DNA from: Legionellaceae bacterium | GTDB lineage: Bacteria; Pseudomonadota; Gammaproteobacteria; Legionellales; Legionellaceae | DNA: 64,000 bases | Assembly (NCBI GenBank): GCA_020831865.1 | Contig: JAFIFT010000021.1 | Location: 1-64,000, forward strand | Reading direction: 5' to 3' | Shown: in pieces, positions 55,698 to 64,000 of the stretch | Position numbering within the stretch: the first letter of the stretch is position 1 | How the letters are laid out: each line of letters opens with the position of its first letter | Notes under the pieces: model-generated | What the model saw: the letters and a program-made list of their open reading frames with translations, nothing else | The model's database searches: none | Told to the model about the DNA's origin: nothing | Translations under genes and position numbers: made by a program

Positions 55698-58600
55698 ATG
55701 CCTTTTTTTGATGATCACCGCGCTGAATCCAGAAGCACAACATTAATTAGCCGTATGGTAGCCCTTTCCCAAGCGGTGAAAGAAGGCACCATATCAGAAA
55801 AAGAAATGGAAACCATTAGCAAGCAATCAACCCCATCTTTAGAAAGCAAATGGGAAGGGCTGGTAAAGGGTGACATTGATATCACTATTTCACCTAATGA
55901 TGCCCTAAAAAAATTATATGATGTCATAAAAAAAGCCCCCACGCTGTCGATACAAGATGCTTCTCCCTTGATAGCGGGACTCAAGCGTTTTGATATGGAA
56001 CACGGTGATTATCTACCATTGACCCCTCTGGCAACAAAGAATGATCAAACCCTTGCCGTAAGCCTCAATGATTTAGCAACATTTTACAATGTGTTTATCA
56101 AACACATGAGTTACAAAATAGAACATGGGGAACTGGGTGATCTGTATGCACTCAACTTTGATGCTCTGGAAGCAAGAACGGATTGGTTGCGATGGCAAAG
56201 TACTCGACCAACCCATGTTCGTTTTGATCCGGCTAAAATTGAGCATCCAGGTCTTTTTGAAAAATTTCTGGCGGGTCAGATAAAGAGAGATGAATGGCTT
56301 TCTGATCTGGATATTCGACGTGAGTTAACTCTACTGGGGCTAGAAAAACTCGTGCATATTGTCCCTTTTAAAGCAGATGATATCGGATTGGCTCTGCATT
56401 TTGAAAGACAGAAGCATGAACTGGACGATCCGAAAGAACCCTATGCGATCCCTTTAATCGTGAACCTGGGCGAAGATGGCCACAGCCGCATTGATTCTCG
56501 AGGAGTGCACTGGACACGAATACTGGTTACCGTTGATCCCAGGAATATTCCACCCAGTATTGACATGAATTACAATGATGAATTGTTTCTACCCGAAAGC
56601 AGCAAAAAGGAAATTAATCAAGTTCTAAAAGAGGCAATAAAGTATCGGACAGAGCTTGGTGGGTATTCCGAAGACGAGAATTTTAAAATTTATCAAGCTT
56701 ATCCGGAGTGTGATCATCCAACAATTACTATTACGGGTTCCGGTGAGCAAAGAGATGGATTCACATGCGGCTACCGCACGTTAAAAGGGACACTGCAGGA
56801 TCTCATCCAAAATCAGGTGGTTGAACCAGAAGAGAAAGAGGATTATCAAAAATTCTTGAATTGCAATGACACCAAGAGTCTGCGTAACTTCGTGTACCGT
56901 TCTTTATTAGGACACCAACGAATTTCGAATGAGACAAAAGACGTGCTGCAACAGTATGTTCCTGAACGCATGTTCAAAGAAAGCCTTGAAAAAGAACAGT
57001 TTATTGTAAATCCCACCCTGGTGGAAGGACAATTACTCGCGTTCTCTAAACCCACAGCGAAAAAAGAAGGAAAAAAAGGAAAGTTCACCGGCGAGCAATT
57101 GCAGGCATTGGAAACGTTAGTAGAACAGAATAAAAAAATCGTTGCCTTAGGTGAAGTTGAGATAATCAAACAGATCACTAGCTCTAAAGATGATCCTCTT
57201 GAATTAAATTTACAAAACATTCTTGATGCTGTAACCGTACATGAGAAAGATCCTGACTTGATATTGCAGGTTGTTTTTGATCACATTGCTAAAAACAATG
57301 ATTTGAACAAATTGAGGCTTGCAGGAACGGGGCAACTGGATCAGCAACTTTTACATGAAAAAATCGATAGTTTGCCCCTGCGAATTACATTGACTTCAGA
57401 TGAGCCTAATTTAAAGAGCTATCTGGAGATTGTGAATGCCCGCAATACATTGTTAGATAACAGGATGATTAAAGTAGCCGAAGGCGCAGACCTTTGGGAT
57501 TCTTTGTTTGACCATCTCTTGTTTACCCCTCCTGATTATTCGACTGGATCACGATTTGAATGGATGAATCACTACTTCGAAACGAATTCAAAAGCTGTAG
57601 CTGCTTTGGGTGTGGCAGGATTTTCCAAATTATTACACTACATGGCTGCTCATGAAGAGCGTTTTGTGGACACTGACTTTCCGTTCAAAGAATTCGATAT
57701 GACGCATATCAATACTATGCATGACGTGAGTGTAAAGGACTCTGGTCTTAGCTTCTTAAGTACCCTAAGGGAACATTTACAATCTGAAGCCCCCTTTATT
57801 CCCTTCAAACAATTTAATTTTGATATACAGAATTTGGCTACGGTTGATCAGGAGACACTGATGACAGAGCTTGCGGGCATTCTGGCAGCCATGCAAGCAC
57901 CTGGACTTGAAAAACTGATCATAAATACCCAATCGCTCGCCGCATTTCCGGAAAAAACAATAGACAGGTTAATCGCTCTTATCAAAGAGCAACACTATCC
58001 AACCGTTCTTTCCTTTACTGCACCAAAGGAATCTATTAGTCCTACTCTGCAGGAAAAACTGCAAGAATTGGAGAATGTTGCATTATCTAACCGACGTCAG
58101 GGATTGGCTTCTACTACAAGTCCGAGCCCTTCGTCTCCCAAAACTAACGAACCTGTTTTTCTCGGCAAAATCGGTAAGGCCATTCTGAACACAGAGGGAT
58201 TGGAGGGATTAAATACTGAAGTTCAGATTCAAGAACAACAGCAACAACAAGTACAACAGCAAATACAAACGGCTCTTGATGATGAGGAACTTCCAGAAGA
58301 AGATGAGATTAGTGAGGAAGCCTTTACGCCTTATGTCGGAACGGATGAGTTGCTCACCAGAGAAACCATTAACAAACTGGAATTTTTTGTTTCTCTGCGC
58401 CATCCTCATTTGCTCCCTGAACAATGTTGGGACTTGATTACTGGAGTCCATGCCGATGTATTTAAATACGGCATTAAGAAAATGACGGTTTCCGCAGCCA
58501 AAATTTTGATTGAAAATTTGCAAGATGTACAATATGGACTGCATCCCGATAATTTGCCCCGAGGATTTTCTCTGCAGCAAGACAAAGATGGGGGGGTGGT

Positions 58601-61600
58601 GCTTTCCTATACGGCCTTTAATCCGGCAATTAATCCAAATGAATCCCCACTGACGATTTCCTTCAGCAAGCCAATGGCTCCTAACCAATGGTCCGGTAAT
58701 TCGTTACAGTTTATGACCCGCAAACAGGCTGAGAGTCTTTATGAAAGTGTCATCGAGCCGATGAGAAAGCCACGACCTTCTTTAGAAGACTGCATCCGTG
58801 AATTCTTCTTCTTAAAAAATGATAAATTCACTGTAGGCTCCAAGGAGATAGCGTTAACAGATTCAGAACACACTAAAATTTTACACGGTATGATTGCTGC
58901 AATGACCAGCAACGTGGAAGCCAGCGCTATCCAGAAACAAATGGAAAACATTTTTGGCTCGAAACTGACGTCATCCAATATTAAAGCACTAAGCGAAGTG
59001 CTTTATGAGCAAGGTCCCAATGGTTTATCAACTCTGTTAGAAGACTTGAGTCATATTAAAACAATAAAAGGAGAGACGTTTTTTGCAAGTTTCAAGACTT
59101 GTTTTATCGACCCCTCCAAGAATCTAAATGAATTGACCACTGACAGCGCTCGTGTCGCGATGCAGAAATTGTTAACGTTGTCCTCTGCCCAAACTGCCTG
59201 GTGGCTCTCATTAACGGAGCAACATACCAGTAATCTTTTGTATCAACCCGAATCTGATCAGAGTGATTTCACCGTACTCCAGCTCCCTGGAAAACGGTGG
59301 GCGAATTTAACGGAACTCACGGAAGGCTTTCTCCATTTTTGCGGCCAACTGGATGACGTGAGTCCTGGTCTGGCGCTCCCCGAATATTGTCCTTTGACTG
59401 ATGTCGCCGATATGCAGGTGGCCCTGGATCGTTTGCTAACGACTATTTTACCCAATGCTCTGGATGTGGATGAACAATTTTACCAAGGATTATCAAGATT
59501 GTCTCTTGCCCCCTTGGGACCTTTTTATGCCTCACGTTACGAAGGGTATAAATTGGTTACTCATGACATGCTGTTGGATTTGGATAAAAGCTATTCGGAT
59601 CGCTCAGATTCCCTAAAAAGAGCAAAAGAAAACAAAAGATTTTCTCCAAAGGATTTTTGTTTCCGATGTGATAAAGCAAACATGGGAGGAAATTTTGCTG
59701 ACACGAACGTTAATACAGACGATAAAAAGAAATCGATATTTCTGCGCTATATTGCAACTTTTAATCATCGAGCTCCTTTATCTGCATATCTTGATGCATA
59801 TCAAAAGCTCTCCCTGGTAAAAAGTCCAGACGCTGATCCCACCAGACAAGTGAATTTACTCATGATGATTGCTGTCTTTGGAACTGGAAAACGCGGTAAG
59901 CATTTCAAAGAAGAAGATATAAAACGTCTTCTAGAGTGGAATAATACATTCGACCCGGATCAGCACCCAACAGAATACCGGAATATTACAAAAATACTCA
60001 CTATCTGGCGCGGCTTAAGGATGCAACCTATTCGCCCTAGTATTACAGAGATAATAGATATTTCCGATCTGGCTCTTAAAACCCAGGATCCGGTTGATTT
60101 CATACGCCTGCTACAATCCAACCTTATAGCTTACACTAAGCTTGAGGGCGAAGAAGGTATAAAATCTGCTGAAAACTACATCGAATCTTTATTAACACTT
60201 TCGAAGAACAAGAACGCTCTGGATGCTGGCAATTTTCAAAATATTGTATCCCAGATCGAGGGGTTAAATAGCTATTTCAGAGATATTAAAGAGGTTACAC
60301 CAGAAGTTGACTTACCTTCTAAAATAAGATCTGCAACAGCTAAACTTCTGGCAGTATGTCATGCAAAAGACATCGATGAGTCGAATACACTGCCATTCGC
60401 TAAAGCTTTATACGCGGAAGTAGAAAAATGCGTTAAAACTCATGGGCTTCAAACGACCAGTGATTTACTTGAATTGCTGGGTAACATTGATGTGGAAAAA
60501 TCAACTGATTTACCGTCCCTGAAGGAACTCACTGCGCTTGTCAAAGAAATAGCTGAAAATCCCAAACCAGAGTATAATGCGCTTGAACAAAAGGTTAAAA
60601 GCAAATTGCCTTCAACCTGCGTCATCCAAATGGAAAAGGTTACTGCAAGCCCTGTCGAGCCTCCAGGTAATTTACATACGATTATTACCAAATATATGGG
60701 TGAGATCAGAGCAGAATTAGAGCCCTACAAATCCCAGTTGGGTGAAGAGTTCTATGATACACTTGCCACTCCTGAAGGCACAAAAAGTTTATTAGACAGC
60801 CTGGATAATATAGGAGACATGAGTGGATTTCTAGGCTCAATTATCCAGGGAAAAATCAAGGATGTAATGCTTAAAGTATATGACAGTGTGACCAGGGATG
60901 GTATCGCTCGCATTGGTATCAAAGATGAAATAGCCAATAATCGCTTGTCTAAAGTTTTAAATCATAAAATAAATCACCGGATTAAAAAAGAAGATGATTT
61001 TAAGGAGTTTTGCAAATTATTTGCTGGAGAATTACAGTCCTTTAACCAATTTCTTGGTAATTTGCAAACTATCCATAAAACATGGCCTGCTGATTTCAGA
61101 AGCATTCAGGATGCACTGGATACCAGCACTAAACTTAACGCATTCCCCTTACCCTTACTGGCTCACACCACCGGGGCACTGGTAAACAATTTTGATAAAA
61201 ATGCACCTTTCCCGACCGATCTGCTGCGTAAATTCTTAGCGCCGCAGGACGTTAATGAGAATACCCAGGTTGCATTAAAAGGTATTGTTGATGAGATTTT
61301 AGATATAGAAAAAACGAGCCATTTTACCAATACTGAGAAAACGTTGCTTTGTGAATTGGGGCTCCGCTATTGTGACACTGCCGAAGATCCACGTACTGCT
61401 CCTAAATATATAAGTAAAATATTAGGGTTAAAGACTACAGACGGTGACTTGTTTATTGCCCGGCTGAAACTTCTTTCTGCCAGTGACAAAGTCGATAACA
61501 AAGCCCAAAAAGAGTTAGATGACGCGTTTAATGTCCTTAAAGAGCTGGACAATCCGGAGCTTGGTGCAAATGCTGTTGGCTTTTTCACGGAAACAAAGAA

Positions 61601-64000
61601 CCGAGAAAAAGATTTTCTACCCGCCATGACTGAGATTGGCAAGATAGGAGACACACTAAAACGTTCGCTGATTTTGGCCATTACATTGAAAGCCGCGCAA
61701 CAGAATCCTAAGGAATATAAGGGTGACCTGCTTCGTGAAGTCATCATCAATCTTCATAAACTTGACCCAAAAATTCTGAAGCAACTGGATGCTTTGTATC
61801 GTTCACCCAAGCATCCTGAATTGTCCTCTTTAAACGAGCTGATTTCCAATGATACAAAACCTCTGGATGAAACAGCCTTAGAAACTTTGCAGGCTGAGTA
61901 TGATCGTGATTACTGGCTGAAAACGCAGGGAATGGATAGGAACTTTGATTCCAGCCAGCTCGCCAAGTATCTGAACAATCTTCAGGATATGAATTATGAG
62001 CGCCCGTTATTGCTTTCACAACGAGAAGAGCTGCAACGTTGGTTTTTATACATTCATGCCATCGGTAACAATAGAGGGATTCCAACACAGCCATGGACGA
62101 CAGAAGGAGGCGCATGCAAGCCTGTTAAAGAGATGTCGCATGAGGAAATACAAGGCTTGCTAAAACAGTACCGGAGCCAGTTAAACGATACGAATCTCCC
62201 GGAAGAAGAACGTTTAAAGGTACGCCTTGAAACCATTGCCCTATTGCGCGAAGCAATGTATCGAGGTACTGGTAAGTTCCCAAGGCCCACCCAAATTCTT
62301 TATTTATTGACCGCCATGCAGAGCGGCCAGGATTTTATAGCGCAAATTCAGACAGGCCAGGGTAAGTCAATGACAGCGGGCCTGGCTGCAGCAATGGCAA
62401 ACATCGAAGGGAAAACGGTAGATATTTGCACAAGCAGCCTATTTTTGGCAAACGAAGGACTGGAAGAAAATTATAGTTTTTTCAATTATTTGGGAATGAA
62501 AGCCAAGCTTATTCATGCTAATTCCGGGAAGGAAGAATATGAAACAGGTGCGATTCATTATTCCAGCATGTCGGAACTGGCTCTGCATCGCTCCAAAATG
62601 CGGTTATTAGGTACAGTATTCCCGGATGATTGTACTTTGATTGCTGATGAAGTTGATTTTTCAACTTTGGATGATAGTACTCGTTATCGTTATGCAACCG
62701 CTCTTGATCCCGTAACCGATCCTTATAAAAGTCCATATACCTGGATATATGAGTCACTGGTACAATTTGTTGACACTCAGAATGCATCGAAAAGTGATGA
62801 AGACTTTATAGCACAAGCGAAAAGCTGGTTGATAAACTCAGCTAAAACCAGAGAAGCAAAAACCCAGCTTAGAGATCTGGAAGAGCAGCCAGAAGTCTAT
62901 CGAAAACGGCTGGAAACATGGTTGGTTGCTGCAGGTAAAACCAATCAGCTGGTTGAAATGGAACAGGTACGTTTCCGCGTTGTCCCTTTAGAACATAAAA
63001 AATATGGCTCGGTTTCTAAAGCATGTATTCTAACAGGTGGACGTCCTAATATCCAAGCTGAGTTCAGTGACTCCATTCAGCAATTTTTGCATGTGCGCCT
63101 ACGTCAAAGATACCGTAAAGAAATTGATGGAGGCAAGCTTCCTGATTTCCTGGTTGAGCCTGAAAAAACGTATATTACCACGCTGAATAGTAAAATATTG
63201 CTAAATACGTACAAACAGCGCTTTGGGATGAGTGGAACTGCCGGTTCAAGAGTAGAGATTCAAGAGCAATATGGGAAATATGGGTTTCGGTTTGTAGATA
63301 TACCGCCTTTCACAGAGTCCCAACGTCAGGATTTAAAACCCATTCTGACAAATCCAAAATATGTCACGAACCCGGAGGCAGAAAGTCGTGATCATCTGAA
63401 TCGTATTGTGAGGGAAACGCTCTATTACTTAAGCAGCCAAAAAACTGGGCTAGCTGGCCCCATATTGATTCACTGCGCTGATAAAGCACAAGGAGAGCAA
63501 ATTTATAATGCCCTGCAAGACGCCATGAATAAAAATTCCCCAAAATATCAATCCAAGTTTCAAGGCTTGCCTCAAGGAATCCAGCGCTTTTACAGTAGTG
63601 AGAAAACCTCTCCTGAAGCGAGGAATAAAGAAGAAATCGACGTTAAGGACAAGGCTGGCGAGAATGGAATGATCACCATTTCGACGGTATTTGGTCGGGG
63701 AACCGATATTAAACCAAAACATGACAATGGCTTGTATACAATAGATACCTTTGTTGATACCGACCCATATTCTTCTGAAGACCTGGAGCGAGCCAAACGC
63801 CAAAAAATTGGTCGTGCTGGACGTGCTGGCCAAGTAGGTTTTACACGATTGATTGTTCGTCGTAGTGAGTTTTCAGATATTTACACTCCCAAACAAGTGC
63901 ACAAAATTCCAGAAACTTTAGAAGGTCTTGATCACGCTATTTCTGAATTAAATCGGGTACGTAATGAAAAACGAGTAGTAGAGCGCCAGTTGCGTGAATC
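55698..64000 (+). CDS. Giant protein: Ulp-like protease signature plus SecA-like motor, open at window end
   Basis: The frame is open from the ATG at 55698 to the edge (2767 codons visible). Near residues 260-360 it has a CE-clan (Ulp/deubiquitinase-like) pattern: His271 in RGVHWTRILVTVD, a candidate Asp289, Gln351 and Cys357 in EQRDGFTCGYRTL. A Q-rich stretch (845-857) marks a linker. After about 1300 residues of unassigned helical sequence comes a SecA-like ATPase: Walker A QTGQGKS (Lys2223), IADEVD at 2315-2320, FGRGTDIK, and IGRAGRAG (Arg2706, Arg2709). It is not SecA itself: no normal SecA N-terminus is present and size is far too large. Host-targeted effector is likely; no signal peptide. 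The final function remains open. Confidence 0.8.
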   Translation, partial: MPFFDDHRAESRSTTLISRMVALSQAVKEGTISEKEMETISKQSTPSLESKWEGLVKGDIDITISPNDALKKLYDVIKKAPTLSIQDASPLIAGLKRFDMEHGDYLPLTPLATKNDQTLAVSLNDLATFYNVFIKHMSYKIEHGELGDLYALNFDALEARTDWLRWQSTRPTHVRFDPAKIEHPGLFEKFLAGQIKRDEWLSDLDIRRELTLLGLEKLVHIVPFKADDIGLALHFERQKHELDDPKEPYAIPLIVNLGEDGHSRIDSRGVHWTRILVTVDPRNIPPSIDMNYNDELFLPESSKKEINQVLKEAIKYRTELGGYSEDENFKIYQAYPECDHPTITITGSGEQRDGFTCGYRTLKGTLQDLIQNQVVEPEEKEDYQKFLNCNDTKSLRNFVYRSLLGHQRISNETKDVLQQYVPERMFKESLEKEQFIVNPTLVEGQLLAFSKPTAKKEGKKGKFTGEQLQALETLVEQNKKIVALGEVEIIKQITSSKDDPLELNLQNILDAVTVHEKDPDLILQVVFDHIAKNNDLNKLRLAGTGQLDQQLLHEKIDSLPLRITLTSDEPNLKSYLEIVNARNTLLDNRMIKVAEGADLWDSLFDHLLFTPPDYSTGSRFEWMNHYFETNSKAVAALGVAGFSKLLHYMAAHEERFVDTDFPFKEFDMTHINTMHDVSVKDSGLSFLSTLREHLQSEAPFIPFKQFNFDIQNLATVDQETLMTELAGILAAMQAPGLEKLIINTQSLAAFPEKTIDRLIALIKEQHYPTVLSFTAPKESISPTLQEKLQELENVALSNRRQGLASTTSPSPSSPKTNEPVFLGKIGKAILNTEGLEGLNTEVQIQEQQQQQVQQQIQTALDDEELPEEDEISEEAFTPYVGTDELLTRETINKLEFFVSLRHPHLLPEQCWDLITGVHADVFKYGIKKMTVSAAKILIENLQDVQYGLHPDNLPRGFSLQQDKDGGVVLSYTAFNPAINPNESPLTISFSKPMAPNQWSGNSLQFMTRKQAESLYESVIEPMRKPRPSLEDCIREFFFLKNDKFTVGSKEIALTDSEHTKILHGMIAAMTSNVEASAIQKQMENIFGSKLTSSNIKALSEVLYEQGPNGLSTLLEDLSHIKTIKGETFFASFKTCFIDPSKNLNELTTDSARVAMQKLLTLSSAQTAWWLSLTEQHTSNLLYQPESDQSDFTVLQLPGKRWANLTELTEGFLHFCGQLDDVSPGLALPEYCPLTDVADMQVALDRLLTTILPNALDVDEQFYQGLSRLSLAPLGPFYASRYEGYKLVTHDMLLDLDKSYSDRSDSLKRAKENKRFSPKDFCFRCDKANMGGNFADTNVNTDDKKKSIFLRYIATFNHRAPLSAYLDAYQKLSLVKSPDADPTRQVNLLMMIAVFGTGKRGKHFKEEDIKRLLEWNNTFDPDQHPTEYRNITKILTIWRGLRMQPIRPSITEIIDISDLALKTQDPVDFIRLLQSNLIAYTKLEGEEGIKSAENYIESLLTLSKNKNALDAGNFQNIVSQIEGLNSYFRDIKEVTPEVDLPSKIRSATAKLLAVCHAKDIDESNTLPFAKALYAEVEKCVKTHGLQTTSDLLELLGNIDVEKSTDLPSLKELTALVKEIAENPKPEYNALEQKVKSKLPSTCVIQMEKVTASPVEPPGNLHTIITKYMGEIRAELEPYKSQLGEEFYDTLATPEGTKSLLDSLDNIGDMSGFLGSIIQGKIKDVMLKVYDSVTRDGIARIGIKDEIANNRLSKVLNHKINHRIKKEDDFKEFCKLFAGELQSFNQFLGNLQTIHKTWPADFRSIQDALDTSTKLNAFPLPLLAHTTGALVNNFDKNAPFPTDLLRKFLAPQDVNENTQVALKGIVDEILDIEKTSHFTNTEKTLLCELGLRYCDTAEDPRTAPKYISKILGLKTTDGDLFIARLKLLSASDKVDNKAQKELDDAFNVLKELDNPELGANAVGFFTETKNREKDFLPAMTEIGKIGDTLKRSLILAITLKAAQQNPKEYKGDLLREVIINLHKLDPKILKQLDALYRSPKHPELSSLNELISNDTKPLDETALETLQAEYDRDYWLKTQGMDRNFDSSQLAKYLNNLQDMNYERPLLLSQREELQRWFLYIHAIGNNRGIPTQPWTTEGGACKPVKEMSHEEIQGLLKQYRSQLNDTNLPEEERLKVRLETIALLREAMYRGTGKFPRPTQILYLLTAMQSGQDFIAQIQTGQGKSMTAGLAAAMANIEGKTVDICTSSLFLANEGLEENYSFFNYLGMKAKLIHANSGKEEYETGAIHYSSMSELALHRSKMRLLGTVFPDDCTLIADEVDFSTLDDSTRYRYATALDPVTDPYKSPYTWIYESLVQFVDTQNASKSDEDFIAQAKSWLINSAKTREAKTQLRDLEEQPEVYRKRLETWLVAAGKTNQLVEMEQVRFRVVPLEHKKYGSVSKACILTGGRPNIQAEFSDSIQQFLHVRLRQRYRKEIDGGKLPDFLVEPEKTYITTLNSKILLNTYKQRFGMSGTAGSRVEIQEQYGKYGFRFVDIPPFTESQRQDLKPILTNPKYVTNPEAESRDHLNRIVRETLYYLSSQKTGLAGPILIHCADKAQGEQIYNALQDAMNKNSPKYQSKFQGLPQGIQRFYSSEKTSPEARNKEEIDVKDKAGENGMITISTVFGRGTDIKPKHDNGLYTIDTFVDTDPYSSEDLERAKRQKIGRAGRAGQVGFTRLIVRRSEFSDIYTPKQVHKIPETLEGLDHAISELNRVRNEKRVVERQLRE

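Noticed and set aside
60994-61185. 63-residue plus-strand ORF within the giant frame
   Set aside because: Out of frame with the long coding sequence and without ribosome site.

Overview
The window looks like a Legionella (Legionellaceae) chromosome, probably a species with higher G+C than L. pneumophila. This rests on gene content and order, not on a search. The evidence is a bdhA-patD pair; a FIST / histidine kinase / GGDEF-EAL operon beside a RasGEF-domain gene, the arrangement I recall around lpg0276-lpg0279 of L. pneumophila; a eukaryotic-like RasGAP protein; an ATP-grasp type glutamate-cysteine ligase; and two PmrA-box-like sites upstream of effector-like genes. I saw no rRNA, tRNA, CRISPR array or intact insertion sequence.

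Layout. 1-20.4 kb is mostly housekeeping: an outer-membrane protein (cut by the left edge), glutathione synthesis (gshA-gshB), rhodaneses, the yibN-grxC-secB-gpsA run, enolase, the bdhA-patD-acetoacetate decarboxylase operon, a PiT phosphate transporter with its DUF47 partner, an orphan ParB and a DeaD helicase. It is interrupted at 4.8-7.7 kb by a 956-residue Toprim-domain protein of unknown role with a PmrA-like box upstream. 20.8-23.6 kb carries a DsbD/ScsB-like reductase and a PQ-loop protein. 23.7-27 kb is an AT-rich, partly decayed patch: two unknown proteins, a short-chain dehydrogenase, a truncated phytochelatin-synthase-like remnant, and degenerate repeats. 27.2-35.9 kb is on the minus strand: a RasGAP-like effector candidate with two RasGAP-like modules, and upstream of it a tightly overlapped operon encoding a C39-type cysteine peptidase, a RimK-like ATP-grasp ligase, a GCS2-type glutamate ligase, an N-formylglutamate amidohydrolase-like enzyme and a secreted helical-toroid protein. 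36.2-41.1 kb is a FIST - histidine kinase - REC/PAS/GGDEF/EAL signalling operon, followed by a divergent RasGEF-like gene. 42.7-53.1 kb holds a LuxR-type regulator, a 2323-residue NRPS-PKS hybrid and, 8 nt downstream of it, a hybrid histidine kinase. The right end has an RF-like GGQ protein, a bestrophin, a DUF2878 protein and a giant ORF (at least 2767 residues, open at the edge) with an N-terminal Ulp-like (CE-clan) protease signature and a C-terminal SecA-like motor.

The strongest candidates for undescribed systems are (i) the LuxR / NRPS-PKS / hybrid-kinase unit, which could make and sense a small amino-polyketide; (ii) the C39 / ATP-grasp / GCS2 / amidohydrolase / toroid operon, which looks like a peptide-amide synthesis and processing pathway; (iii) the protease-SecA fusion; and (iv) a RasGAP-like and a RasGEF-like protein about 11.5 kb apart, the former with a PmrA-box-like promoter element.
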